Positions 20,886-33,042 of a stretch of 64,000 bases of DNA are shown piece after piece. A program made the position numbers and the translations under genes. Origin of the DNA: Acanthosepion lycidas (Eukaryota; Mollusca; Cephalopoda; Sepiida; Sepiidae); NCBI GenBank assembly GCA_963932145.1, contig OZ010577.1:22481924-22545923 (forward strand). Reading direction: 5' to 3'. A model generated the notes under the pieces. That model was not told the DNA's origin. It was given only the letters and a program-made list of their open reading frames with translations, and ran no database searches. Every line of letters starts with the position of its first letter. Within the stretch, counting starts at the first letter, position 1.

Positions 20886-20980
20886 ATTATTTTTTAATTG
20901 ATTACTTTCTATTACTTATCATTTAAAACATATTTTATAATAATAGTAGTAATTGTTATATCTGATGACAATCTGATGTT
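19926..20980. other. Unassigned AT-rich stretch with a (TA)n at 20851-20882
   Basis: No coding pattern. 20400-20700 is mainly A/T words typical of low-complexity DNA. Confidence 0.5.
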
Positions 20981-21880
20981 TGGGGCTTTGGGGAGAGATG
21001 GCACCTCTGACAGAGGGACAGTCATAATGCTTTGAGAGTAGTTTATTCACATTGGTTCACAGTTCCCAACTTTCACCTGTGGCTCTGAATAGCTGTTTGC
21101 ATGCAACAGAAGCCACATCCCAGTAAACTGCTTCAACCAGTGGGCAAACAAGGTGAGAGTAGTTGATGTCCTCTGGCCTTGATAATTTCAGATCTGACAG
21201 CTATATTGCATGTGAAGATTAATTGCTAGCAGGGTGGGTAGATGGGATCTCCTACAGATCCAACAGGTAGTATCAGCAAGTGCTGTAGAGTGCATGGAAT
21301 CAATGGACCTGGTTATCTACTGTAGCTGGAAAATCTCTGGTTGTTATGATTCATCAGGCTACCAGATAAAGACACCTCAGGTTGAGAGAGTGGGATTACT
21401 CAGTGCAACAATTTTTCCATTATAAATTCTACCTGCACAAATTAATCATCATTACATCTGGAGACACAAGTCTAATGAACTGGTCATGTCAGTTGTATGG
21501 AGTACTATTATGTGGCAAAAGACTTCAAGTATGACCAAAGAAATAGCAGAAACATGCAATCAGAACTAACCTCCACTGGTGCAAGATCAGTTCAAAGAAG
21601 CTAGAATAGTGTACTGCTAACTGTGTTAGCTAGCTATTGTCCAGCAAACCTCAGCAAACGTTGAAGAAACCTGGCATGAAAAGATCAATATTCAAAGAAA
21701 ACTGTGCTACTGTGCAACTTTGTCATTGGTCACAAGCACTAACATCCAGTGGTCCTCACTTTTCCAGACTGTGTGCCGAGACTTGGTTTGCAGAGCCACT
21801 TCATGATCTATTAGTGAGTTATAAAACAGTCTTCTTCAGGCCTGAAAGACAACAATGATGTACTATATTTATACAACAAA
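20981..21880. other. GC-richer block of unknown nature
   Basis: Base composition is clearly less AT-rich than the flanks. It carries words such as 'gagagatggcacctctgac' and 'ccacatcccagtaaactgc'. The longest frames are 60-73 codons and show no domain I recognise. No tandem structure and no matching copy elsewhere in the window. It may be the body of an old mobile element or a decayed gene. Confidence 0.35.
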
Positions 21881-22300
21881 GAAATATTGGTTCTGCCTTT
21901 AATATCATTTATTTTAATTTAGCCGTGTTTTAAAACTGATTTCTATTGCCATCACAAGATAGATAATTATATTTGTACAATTGTAGGAGACTATCTCCAC
22001 AATTACTAAACTTAATTTTGCATAAAGTTACAACTGTGAAGTTTCCAAAGATTAACAATAATTCATACTTTGATAATGAACTTTTTTCTGTAATTCTTTC
22101 TGCATAATGAAAATAACTCATTTACCCTTAAAACATCAGGCATCATTAAATGATATTTCATTGGTGATCAATGGATTAGAATCAATTGATGATTTGAACA
22201 TTTCTTAATGGTTACAGTCATCATTCATTTATGATTCAAATCTCAATGACTATTTGGTGACTCTAGGATTCATATAAACAGCAATCTTTTTTAATCATTT
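21881..22300. other. AT-rich stretch, nothing recognised
   Basis: No feature seen. Confidence 0.45.
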
Positions 22301-23530
22301 TACATCAAGCAAGGCAATGATGCAGGGGGTGACTGGGAGTGAAAAAAAAATGAGAAAACTTTAGTGAGGAGGAGTGAGGAAAGAACAATAAAGGAATAGG
22401 GCTTAGGAAGACAGAAGATGGCGACTGACGTAGCATTTAAATTTTTGAAGATTATATTAAACAAAGAAGAAACAAGAAATTGGAAGGGAGTTCCACAGGT
22501 GAGAAGTGCAGAAAAAGTGCCAATCTAGTAGCATACTTAAATTCATGTAGTTGGGACACCAGGAGGAAAAAGATCATCAGAACAATTACCAGGAAAATGG
22601 TTGTAGAAAAGACAAAGGGAAGACAAATCACATCAGTGAATAAGTGACTGAGGTTGATATGCTTGATCAGGATTGATTACATGACAGATCTTTCTTTGAA
22701 TTTTGTGAAGAATCTTGATATTCAAAATAAGGACCAGACCAGATATGACAACAGTATTTAATGCACAGATAAATGGTAGAGTTATACATGCGCAATTCTG
22801 ACAAGAAAAATTTTCTGGTAATTCACAGTAAACCAACTTTTCTAGCGAGCAGCCTAGCAATTGATTCAATATAATCACTCCACTTCATGTCAGTGGAAAA
22901 TGTGAGCCCAAGAAGGTGTAAAGTGTTGCTCTCCTGGAGATTAGAATCAGCTATGCTGCTGGCAGGTTCTCTGTGATGATTAAATAAAAACAGATTTGTT
23001 TTGGGGGCATTAAAATTTACAAGCAATTTCTTTCCCCAGTTAACCATTAAATAGAGGCCCTTTTCAAGAGCATTTGCCAGGTTTATTTTGTTCAGTCTAT
23101 TGAACTTGCTACTAAGACAGGAGCAAATAGTTGTGCCATCAGCATAAATACCTAGTTGAGAACTGATGACATCAGGAAGGTCGTTGATCAAGTTAAGAAA
23201 CAGCATATCAAAGGATAGAACCCTGAGAGATCTCCACATTAATGTGAAATAATCTAGAACCAGGAATGATTGGATTAAGCCGAATATTTGTCACATGTCA
23301 CTATATCCCCTGAGCTTGCAAAGAAGGCCAGCAAACTAAACTCTGTTGAACACCTTTGAGATATTTCATGCCACAGCCTGAGCTTTACCATTCTTATCTA
23401 AAGGTTGATATACAAATTCAGTGATAGCTGTTAACACATTGGTGAAGCGGAAGTTATATTGTTTTTCCAAAATGCCATGCAAAGTAAAATGCTTAAGCAA
23501 TTCAGCATATGATTTACTAAGATTCAAGAA
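22300..23530 (-). pseudogene. LINE-A (CR1/Jockey-type) reverse transcriptase C-terminal half and tail
   Basis: Minus-strand reading gives a QYNFRFTNVLTAITEFVYQ block near 23.45 kb. It is followed by the 138-codon frame 23239-22823 with LNLINDLPDVISSQLGIYAD, G in place of the second D, then TTICSCLSSKFN. Then come MVNWGKKLLVNFNAPKTNLF and LHLLGLTFSTDMKWSDYIES. These are RT blocks 3 to 7. The catalytic pair reads YADG instead of YADD, so this copy cannot be active. The tail (22.30-22.63 kb) is the LINE-A 3' end found elsewhere in the window. Frameshifts occur before and after the long frame. Confidence 0.88.
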
Positions 23531-24186
23531 GTTACATTATTTCCAGGTATAATGGCCTGCAAATGAATTTCGAAAAACAAACCAAAGACAGTGCTTTATC
23601 TGCATGCATACTACTCGAAGAGAAAAAAAGGTGATAACTTTGTGCAAAGAAATGTACAACTCCATTATGCATGATAGAAAAGTAAAAAAAAATAATAGCA
23701 AAGAGGCCAAAATTTTACCATCTCTAATAATAGATATATATTCAGAATTGCTAGGCCATGAAAGCAATTAGAAACTATCCCAACCAAGATATGAGCATCA
23801 TTGTTTAGTGAGCCAATTTGTGATAAGATCTGTTTCCAACAAGGATATGAGTTCACAGATCATGGGCCCATCAAAAGCCAAGCGGCATGTTCAAAGAAAA
23901 TCTATCTGACCTACTAGATACCATATATAACGAGAGGGACAGTCAAACTAAATCAGAATTGATTAATTTTATCCATTCTACGATAATGCAGTCATCATAA
24001 CATACCCAGAGGCAAATTTACGACACTTATGCATGACACACATTATCATGTATAGACATCACATATGGATAACTCCTCTTACCATTTGCATTGTCAACTT
24101 AGATGTTCACACATTCCTGGGTTGACCCCAAAAACATACATACTTTCTTCACCCATTTAAGCAGGCAACTATTACATCTGAATACA
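23531..24186. other. Unassigned stretch
   Basis: No coding pattern recognised. Two frames of 63 and 76 codons on the minus strand lack any known motif. Confidence 0.4.
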
Positions 24187-24481
24187 TACCTGGTGTAACA
24201 GCAAAATTGTCCAAATCATGTCACAGCAAAATTATTTGATTGTTAGATTAAGCTCTGAACCGTTGTAATCATATCATCATATCTTACTGGAATTCTCTGA
24301 AGTTTTTATAAAACTATTGGACTTTACTTTGAGCAATAAGAATGTATAATTACTCTGTAAGCTTAACAAAAGTACTGTCATGAAATCAATTATAAATAAA
24401 ATGACATGTTCATCATTAATTAATTACAGATAAGGATTGGATGCTCATGAAGTATTGAAATGAAGTTCAAATATATATATT

Positions 24482-24486
24482 AGTAG

Positions 24487-24518
<32 letters not shown>

Positions 24519-24535
24519 AATTTCCAAGAGGATAG
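24482..24535. repeat. (TC)n-(TA)n microsatellite
   Basis: A (TC) run followed by a (TA) run at the left edge of the hairpin insert. Confidence 0.8.
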
Positions 24536-24573
24536 AATCTAAGTAGAGCTCAATGTCAAGGACAGAGCAAGAA

Positions 24574-24757
24574 TATAAAAGGCTCAAACACTAATATTCC
24601 ATGGTTATAATTTATTATATTGGAATCGTAATCACAATCCAATTCATCAGTCCTACAAATTCAAAAATTTGAATTTGTAGGTCTGATGAATTGGATCATG
24701 ATTAGAATTCCAATATAATAAATTATAACCATGGAATATTAGTGTTGATCCTTTTAT

Positions 24758-24758
<1 letters not shown>
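24574..24758. mobile_element. Foldback element, ~88-bp inverted arms
   Basis: 24574-24662 and 24671-24758 are reverse complements with about six mismatches around an 8-base loop. The arms end in ATAAAAGGCTC / GATCCTTTTAT, and the inner ends read CCTACAAATTC / GAATTTGTAGG. It lies in the microsatellite at the mariner deletion junction. No coding capacity. Confidence 0.85.

Positions 24759-24761
<3 letters not shown>

Positions 24762-24813
<52 letters not shown>
24762..24813. repeat. (TA)n microsatellite
   Basis: Uninterrupted TA repeat on the right side of the foldback element. Confidence 0.95.
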
Positions 24814-24815
<2 letters not shown>

Positions 24816-25479
24816 AACTTCATTTCAATATATATATTAGTCCAGGATCATTTTCCAACTTATTCAAGATGATCTTCACCTTCTCTAACCTTCTAACTTC
24901 CTGTCCTGTAGTAACAAGATGCCTCACACGTTTCACGTATGATTTCATTTTCATGTCTTTTTTCACTGCATTTTGAACTGTCATAGCTGAAACTCCTCTC
25001 TCATGTGCCAAACTTATTATCAATTAAGTTGGATCTTTTCTAAGCTCTAAGTTGAAATGATGATCCCTCTTCCTGTTGTGACCTCTTGATTCAATTTTCC
25101 TCTCTACTGTTCCCTCTTTTTTAAACTTATTCACTGTTCTCTTGATGGTTCTTGAATGAACTTTGAAGATGGAAAAAAGTATGAATTTTGGTACCATTAC
25201 TGAAGGCCTAAATGATCTTTTTCCTCTCACCATACCTCTGCTGGGAAGACAGTGGGGCTGACACAAAGCAGTTTTAATCTGCTCTCATTTTAACTGAGTA
25301 ACTCAAACAGTTTTTCAGTGATTCTTGCAATAAATGGGGTCAAGATGGCTAGATGTCTTACCTGAAAACCTGGAAAAAAGAAACTCAATATTTTTAGTGT
25401 TTTTTTTATATATTAAACATTTTGTGGGATGGATAATTATACTGTTTCACGATTTGGACAATTTGGCTGTTACATCAGG

Positions 25480-28090
25480 TATATCAGGATATTTACATTA
25501 GGAAACGCCAACTTATCAATGAACAAAGTGTGGAATGTGTATGCTTTCTCAAAGTTATGAATTATCTCTTTTTTCTGTTTACAAACTTGACTTTCTTTTG
25601 CACAAAGCCACATTTGTTTAGCTATTTATTACATGGTGCTTGATTTTTATTTTTATTTTTTAGTTTGACTCATGAATTACAGTTATCTATAAGAATCTTT
25701 GATTAAGAAAAGTAAAACTATTTATAAGAGGAAAAAATTATACAGGTGAAATATACACCTGAGAAAAGCTAAGAAACACCTCAGCAAAAATGTCATAAAA
25801 AAAGTACAAAAATAAAGCCAAGATTTCTAATCAAAACAACTTGCGGAATCATGTTCCTTTCTCTTTCTTACTTAGCAATTTATACTCATTTTCTTAAAAT
25901 TCTCTTTTCATATATTTTTAATACTTTAATCTTTTAACTTCTTGGTTTTTGTTTCTGATTGTTCTTTGGTTTCAGTTTATTTTTGCTTTTAATTTGTTTA
26001 TCATTCTTTGTTTTTTACCGCTACTTTGTTTTATTTTTTTCTAGAAATTTTGGTCCATTCATCCTATTCTTAATGATTTCATGCATTTTCTTTTTTTCAT
26101 TGTTTGTTGTTTTATTGGTATCTTTACACTTCAACCTCTTAAGTATTCTTTCTCTTATTTTCTGTTTTCTTCCATTCTCTTTTCACTTTTTTCTTTGTAT
26201 TTTTAGTATTTATTCTCATGTTTTCTCCTACTTTCAATGAAACATTGTTTCATTTCTACTTTCACTTTCAGTATCTGACATTTCTGGTATTATTTACAAG
26301 TGAAGTAACAATGACAAGAGTATTCTAAATAGAATTCTGTAATCATGTCTTGTAATCTCTACTGGCTTCTTAGTACATGACCTGATTCTGATTTCCTTTG
26401 GCCCCATGACAACTTCTATAAGATTTACTGTCATTTATTGCTTTTGAGAAGATCCATACCTTTAACTCAATTTATTCTAAGGTAATTTGATCCAGTTATC
26501 AATCTTAGAATATTTATATACTTAGCCATGTTTAGCACAAGGCTTCAATGAAGGAGCCCTCATTGAACATAACACTCACAAACCAGATAACAGTTATCTT
26601 CCTTTATGTATAATAGATTTAATTAAAGCATCACTAAAAGAGTTTCTAAAGCTAGATTACAGTCTGAATTGCTAAAACAAACATGTCTTGTTCTACAAAG
26701 TCTGTCCAGAATGTATTGAGAATTAGTTGTGCAGTCTTGATGTAACTTAATAACTATTCAGAGGGAACCTTACTCCACATGCATGAACAGAGACTCTCAC
26801 ATGAGGTTACTCAGTTGATAGTGGAATGCTATTAAGTGATCTTGTGTACTGTGTAAATAATTGTTACATTTTAATTAAATTTTCACGACTTATTTATAAA
26901 TTATTTTTTTTAGAAAAAATTGCTAAAACTTTTCTTTCTTTTTTTTTTTAACATCTGTTACCCCCATTTTCAGCCTCTTCATATTTATGTTAGTTAAAAG
27001 CAGGGCCCCTTGGCGAGTTTAAATCATCAATTTGTTTTTGTCAAACAGAAACACCACTTACCAAAAATCTGCTCTAAATCATAAATTAAAAAATGCAATA
27101 AAATTTTGATATTATTTAATTAGAAAAGCTTTTAATTTCTTTTATGAATAAGATTTATTAAGGACACTATTGTCATAGAAAAAAAACTTTTTTTGATGAA
27201 TAATGGATTTCTACAAAAATCGTTTTCTTTTTTTAAAATTTTAATTAGAAAAATCTATTAAGTTTTAATTCTTCTAAAATTCTGTATTAATTTCAGTCTT
27301 TTAGATTATATTATTATCAAGTGAAAACTATATTTACTAATCATAAGTGGAAAAAGCTTAATACAAATCATCAAACAATATTTTTAAAAGAATTTAGAAT
27401 TTTTTTGTATGTGTATAAATGTGCCCATTTTTGTAAGTATGGTTGATCATACATAACATTATCAGAAAATAAGAGTGATAACTATAGTGAAGCTAAAGTC
27501 AACATTTCTAAAATTCAATAAAATATTAGATTACGGAGAATACTTAATCATATAGAAAAGGTGCTCACATCATTTTCTTCAATTATGTTTTACTATAGAA
27601 TAACATTAGATCTGTCATCAGGCTGTCAGCATTATCAAAACAGCTACTGTCGGGTTAAAAAACACAACTACTGTTTGGTTAAAAATTGCATTTCTGTGAT
27701 ATTTGAAACTTAAAGTAAATAATATTTATTTCAAATCAGATTAGTTATACATTAAATCAGCAAATATTCCGCAAATAAAGTTTCAGAAAAGTGTATTTTA
27801 TTTTTGGAAGATTTTTTTAATAAAGAAAATTACATTGTGATGAAAGACAAATAAAAAAAAGGTGCTAATCCCTCCAGTCAATTTAAATTAATTTTTGAAA
27901 TACAGCAAAGTATTTTGCTTATTGGAAATATCAAATTTAATCTATTAGCTTAAAATTAAAAAAGTTTCAAAAAAGCTTCATTTTAAATCTTAGGTATCTC
28001 ATTTTTTGTCGACGTCCCTAGAAAAAAAACATTCAGAATATGATTGGATTAGATCTAATTTCAGTTTGTAGGGTATAAAAAATGCAAGTT
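25480..28090. other. Long AT-rich stretch
   Basis: 25.95-26.24 kb is T-rich low-complexity DNA with a phenylalanine-rich open frame that I do not accept as a gene. 26.74-26.84 kb shares 'gaaccttact' and 'gttactcagt' words, in order, with 60.76-60.83 kb. The rest of the stretch shows nothing recognisable. Confidence 0.5.
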
Positions 28091-28465
28091 TTGTCTGAAT
28101 GCCAGTTCAGTGAAACTCCTACCCAGATATTGAACAATTTCTTTACAAATGAAGAGAAAATCTGAGGCTACAGAAATGTGTTTCTATAGAAGGATGCCGA
28201 GGAGAGTCATAGACAGTGCATGTAAGCAACAAAGAAGTTTTAAGGAAAATGGAAAGAACCCATTGTATTTAGAAAGTGTTACAATTTCTTGGACACAATG
28301 ACAAAAGAGGGATTGGAAAATTCAGCACTCACAGGTCATAGTAAAGGCAAGAGTTTGTATAAAAGGATGGCAGAATAGGTTCTGGGAGAGATTGTAAGTG
28401 GACAAACATTGCTTAAGGATACAAATGATTGGAACTTGTAAAGAACCATGAAAAAACATATGGGA
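28090..28465 (+). pseudogene. LINE-B C-terminal fragment
   Basis: Ordered landmarks of LINE-B in plus orientation: 'gaagagaaaatctgaggctac', the codons of MxRRIMxSACKQQRS, 'gggattggaaaattcagcactcacagg' broken by changes (LENxALTGH), and a final GLGEIV-like block near 28.39 kb. Decayed, with several stops. Confidence 0.65.
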
Positions 28466-28555
28466 GCAGGGTTGTTATGAAGTGTAATTTTGCATTTTAT
28501 CTGTCCAACATTTATCTTACATACTGAAAGCTACTCTACCCTTACTGTTTGATAT

Positions 28556-28593
28556 AATCTATCTATCTATCTATATATATATATATATATATA
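28556..28593. repeat. (ATCT)n-(TA)n microsatellite
   Basis: Five ATCT units followed by about ten TA units. Confidence 0.9.
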
Positions 28594-28719
28594 ATTATTA
28601 TATAATCTATGCATTAACTATGCTAATTAGGCAGTCAATTAGATATTGCTACATCTTACTAAAATGTAGGAGTCTTATGCTAACAAACAAGGCAGTTAAT
28701 ATAATATAATCATGTTTGT

Positions 28720-29195
28720 TCCTCCAAGAGTAAGCTAATTGGCATGTACATTACCATTACCTCAGATAAATAATGGACCATCCCATTTTGATTGAAAGGA
28801 AAGACAGATGAAAAAGATATATCAGAAATGCTGTTTAGTTTTAGTGAGAAAAACAAAGCATACATAATAAGAAAGAAAGAATGACAAGGATGATAGAGGA
28901 GGTGATAAGGCTCTCATGTTTTTAATGTCTGCTTCATTGAAATGGAATCCTTGCCAATTTTTAATCTTTTCATTTGTATCTTTTTACTACTTTAAACAAT
29001 GAGCTGCATTCATATTTATGATTGCTATTACAATATTTTTTTAACGTTGTTAAGCTCAAATATTTAGTGATGTAATAGGGGAGTTACCACAATTAAGAAT
29101 TATAATTCATTAGAAAATTCAAATAGGAAAACTGTGGCATTTTTATGGGTACTGTTAGTTAATAAAAATGCTCAACATAACTTAATTCCACCTCT
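28720..29195. repeat. Satellite C unit plus paralogue of 4.40-4.62 kb
   Basis: 28.72-28.87 kb is a satellite C unit ('taatggaccatcccatttt'). 28.96-29.19 kb repeats the segment seen at 4.40-4.62 kb in the same order. Confidence 0.6.
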
Positions 29196-29213
29196 CACAT
29201 TGATGCTTCAGTA

Positions 29214-29215
<2 letters not shown>

Positions 29216-29270
<55 letters not shown>
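29216..29270. repeat. (TA)n microsatellite
   Basis: About 27 TA units directly left of the Gypsy-2 terminal repeat. Confidence 0.95.
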
Positions 29271-29274
<4 letters not shown>

Positions 29275-29849
29275 AATCATGGAACGAATCTGCCCTAGTA
29301 TTTCTTTGTATCATGTAGCCAAAGGCATTGCCAGGTGCACACCTACAGCATTTTTGAGCGTAAGTGGATTTCTTCTGCACCCAACTCTATTCTGTGAATT
29401 TGTTGATCATAAAGATGGCAGCCAAGAGTGGTGACATAATCCTGTAATGCAGGTTAGAGTGAATGGTATGGATCTAGTGAAAGTCAAAATGTTGGTTATG
29501 GAGGGAAAACTACGTGATTTTAACCTTCCGCTAGGCATGGATGCCATCAAATCATTGGGTGGAGTTTGCACTAATCAAACAGGGGAAGTGCACTTTACTA
29601 TGGATAATGCACCAGTGTGCATAGAACACAAAATAGATGAGATCGATTTCAGCATTGTGCTTGACGGGAAAAAGTGCATATGGACTGCATTGTGGAAGTG
29701 GACAAATGGTAAGTTCCCAGACAATCTTAAGAACAGAATACCAGAGTATTTTGGACCTGAAAGCATTAGGGAAGATTATGACCAGGAGCCACAATTGTGG
29801 TTAGATAATTGATGGCTACTACCATACCTGAAGCAAGAGCTCAGTTTGT

Positions 29850-30245
29850 TTTTTTTTAAGCATTTCACCCCAAGCAAGGCGGGACGCCACTAGCACGCAA
29901 GGGATTACAGAGATTTGGAGCAAGAGCAAATAGGAGTGATAGAGGAAAGGATGAAGAGAAGGATAGGGGATAGATCAGGGCATCTGAAGATGTTGATTGA
30001 CATTACATTTGAATAGTTGGAGATTATAGCTATCAGGGAAACAGGGAGAGAGGAGGGAGTTCCACAGGTGAGAGGTGTGAGACATGAAGCTATTGGAGTA
30101 GAAGAGATGGTTACATTTAACAGTTTTGACAGTGAAAGGGTGTGAGTGAGATGCCAGCCTAGCAGAACACTTAAATTCTTGGAACTAGCGAAAGCAGCTC
30201 CTCAGAGCAGTTACCATGAAAGTATTTGTAAAAAAGACAGAGGGA
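29850..30245 (-). mobile_element. LINE-A 3' end inserted in Gypsy-2
   Basis: Carries the LINE-A tail landmarks ('gattgacattacatttgaa', 'gggagttccacaggtgag', 'agcagttaccatgaaagta'). On the minus strand, 30.17-30.0 kb covers the terminal codons. It separates the Gypsy-2 linker region from its RT, so it inserted later than the LTR element. Confidence 0.75.
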
Positions 30246-30895
30246 GGCGTTTATCTAAGGGGTGGAGTCTGCTAATGGCAGTAGAGCAAGACAACAAGAA
30301 AAAAGTGCGACCTGTGATAGATTTTATAGAACTTAATAAGTATCTTGACACCTTTATGGTAGCTGTACACATCTGCTTGTGGAAGTTAAAGGAGTGGTGA
30401 CAACAGGGGATCAATAATGCGACATTAGATTTAAGAAAGGCCTACTTACAGGTGCATGTCTTTAAGTTGTTGTGGTCATTTCAGACACTGACACGAAAGT
30501 CTAGGATTCAGACTTAATGTGGTACCACTAATAATAGGATCCATCATGCTTGCAATAATGTCACAAGATGGGACTATCAACAGGATGAAATCTATATTTG
30601 TTATTCCAGAACATTACCTATTCTATTGTAATAGACTCTCCCACACACAGTTGGGCTTAGTGGAGTTGGTGAGATAGTCGATGTCGGACATTAAAGTATC
30701 AACCATCACAACTAGATTGCTGCGTCATTAACTATTATTTCAAGTTCCTAACGTTTTGTACTTCAAACCTAATTTAGGACCGACTTAGTGAAATACAAGC
30801 CTCCACTGTGAAAACTACTCTACAACAATATTTATGAAGATATAGATTCTCAACACATTGATAGAACTTGCTAAAGAGTACAGACTGTAAGTGTT

Positions 30896-31024
30896 TCCAA
30901 GTGTAGCTTAGATGTGGCACAAGGCCGAAAGTATGGGGCACTTAGTGAGGATCAAACTCACTACTCAGTCATAATTGTTCTAACAAGATAAGCTTGCTAA
31001 CCATTACACCACCTCGGGGTGCCC
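30896..31024 (-). mobile_element. tRNA-derived SINE inserted in Gypsy-2
   Basis: On the minus strand: GGGCACCCCGAGGTGGTGTA, ATGGTTAGCAAGC (A-box region GTGGTGTAATGG), then B-box-like AGTTTGATCCTC, then a tail with 'cggccttgtgccac'. The head matches the 5' half of a tRNA gene. It is short, with a truncated tail. Confidence 0.7.
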
Positions 31025-33042
31025 AAATTAATGAAGATATAACATCAATGGCATGCGTTTGGCCTAATGTGTAAGCATCTAAAGCAATTAGAAAACAGTG
31101 CATGGGTGTTGGGTTTGCAGGTCTTGGAGGTGGGGAAGCATGGTAAGCTTTGTTGGAAGCATGAAAGCACCATTCCAGAAATCCACAATATCATCAACAT
31201 GGCACTTATTAAACATAGATTGAATATGATTACATCATAGGATGGGATGATGTAACAGATGATCCCTATGTGAGGACAATGTTGAAAGATACCATTTAGA
31301 GGATATAAAAAATGATCCAGTTCAAGGTACTTGGTGTATGAATGCCTTTGTAGATCTATGTGAGCTTTTTAGCCACTGGGGTCTCATAGGATGTCAACAG
31401 ATCTGCTACTGAGGATGCATATTATTTGCATCCAATGAATGATATTCAGTGCATCAACCTAGGTGAGTTGGATGCAGTGTTAAAGGGCATTAATCTTGCT
31501 CTTCAATGGTGAGCAACTGTAGTGAGCTTGGTAACTGATTCTGTGTGAGTGCATCAATAGGTTTCTGATGCTCTCTAAATTGGAATGCCAGGCTGCACAC
31601 TAAAGCTGCAAGTAATATGCTTGTACAGTGATGGTCCAACACATTGATAGAACTTGTTAAAGAGTACAGACTGTAAGTGTTTGCTTCATCAGGTCTGACC
31701 ACAATCGAATAGACAAACTGATTAGAGTACCACAGAACTGCCTTGACATCATCAAGAAACAAGGTGAACCTTTGAAGTATTTGCATGCTGCCTCCATAGA
31801 AGCATTAACTCCTAGCCAGATAATGTTCATCCACCACCAGAGTGGTCATTCCAGGTGAGATGAACTTGGTACTTTGTGTGTACCAAGTCAGCCTGGTCTG
31901 TGTCAAAAAGTGTAAAGCACGCCAGTCTATAGACCCCGCCTCTGTATCAGGCAATGCAGTCAGTTAGGTGTGAAGAATACCTGGAGTAGAGTAGATATAG
32001 ATGTCACCGATTACAGGAGACAAACATTTTTTCACTCTTACTGTTTTTGGCCCCACACAAGTTGCTGTTTAATGACAAGACTCCTCAAGTGTCATTCGCT
32101 AATTGGAGATATTTTTTGAGTGATGTCCATCAGGGGAGATTCTCACAGACGTTGTCACAGATTGATTTCTGTAGTAGACAAGTCAAGCAGTTTTTAGATG
32201 AGTGATGAGTTTGCCTTTGGCTACAATGTGCATACATGCCATCAGAGCATGAAGAGGATTGCAACCAGGAAGAAATGTACTGTAATGGAAGCAGCATACT
32301 GGTACATGATGCCAAAGGATGATCTTTCAAGTGCAACATTACCAGGTCTGAATAAAGGGGGCTGACACCACACTCCAATCATAACATGAGGAAGTACACA
32401 GACCATATCCACCCTGGTTGAAGCCTCCCAATAGCTGATGTACTACAATTTTCAGAAAGGGGTGTGTCATGGGTGTAAATAGTAAGCACTCAGTACTGGT
32501 TGATTGGACCCACAACACATAAAAGTTGCTGCACCAGTGACCTACCTACTAACCCAAGCACACCAGTTGATTCACCTAGAGACTTGTACCATCCATTTAT
32601 GGAGAAGCACATGCCAAAACAGAGTAGTCTTCTATGGAAGAGTTGAAGATTATTCCCCTTTGATGAAGTACACAGTAAAAAGGTCAGCTCACAGCAACCA
32701 CCTTTGTGATCAAGATATCGGGGAGGGTGAAGAAGAAGCATAAAGGAACTGCTTTACATTAGCAAGAGCTCACTCTGGTAGAAGTGCATATGGACCATCA
32801 TATGGAGAAGTGGACAAATCGTCAGTTGTCAGATGAGCTGAATAACAGCATGATGGTGTATTTCATTCGTGAAAAAATTACAGAAGATTATGACAAGGAG
32901 ATGCAATTTTGGTAAGATAAAGTCGTCAAATGGAATAAATCTGTCCTAGTTTTATTTTGTATCATGGAGCCAATGGCATTGGTAGGTGCACATCCTCTAC
33001 CTTTTTAAAGGTAAGTGGATTTCTTTACCAGCACTTTCTTCC

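Larger units (their letters stand above)
24189..25479 (-). mobile_element. Mariner (maT-like) element, internally deleted, copy 2
   Basis: Ends CCTGGTGTAACAGCAAAATT (left) and its inverted counterpart (right) differ at a few positions, with TA on both sides (24187-24188, 25480-25481). Minus frames 25266-25024 and 25023-24820 carry the transposase N-terminus: MVRGKRSFRPSV, KVHSRTIKRTVNKFKKEGTV, KIESRGHNRKRDHHF, RKDPT, ERGVSAMTVQNAVKKDMKMK, LEKVKIILNKLENDPGLIYI. These are the paired helix-turn-helix part of maT/mariner transposases. The frame then ends in AT repeats where the DDE domain should begin. The same junction occurs in copy 1 at 10.86 kb, so the deletion predates both insertions. Here the junction has been opened by microsatellites and a foldback hairpin (24574-24757). 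Each half has a stop. Confidence 0.88.
29285..33042 (+). mobile_element. Gypsy-2: old Ty3/Gypsy-type LTR retrotransposon, broken
   Basis: Fossil copy. Similar sequences of about 100 bases at 29285-29385 and 32938-33042 (landmarks 'tttgtatcatg', 'aggtgcaca', 'gtaagtggatttctt') look like LTR remains in direct orientation. Internal parts appear in the usual order: a protease/linker region (29.45-29.81 kb, with GMDAIKSLGGV and WKWTNGKFPDNL), reverse transcriptase (30.27-30.59 kb, KVRPVIDFIELNKY and LDLRKAYLQVHV), RT-connection (31.03-31.21 kb, FGLMCK), RNase H (31.4-31.7 kb, INLGELDAVLKGINLALQW), integrase zinc finger (31.8-31.92 kb) and integrase core to C-terminus (32.1-32.75 kb, KRIATRKKCTVMEAAYWY, HLCDQDIGEG). 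It is broken in many places, and a LINE-A tail and a tRNA-derived SINE are inserted in it. It is old. Confidence 0.82.

Noticed and set aside
25959-26240. 93-codon Phe/Leu-rich frame that looks like membrane segments
   Set aside because: T-rich low-complexity DNA; no start context, conserved motif or neighbouring exons.
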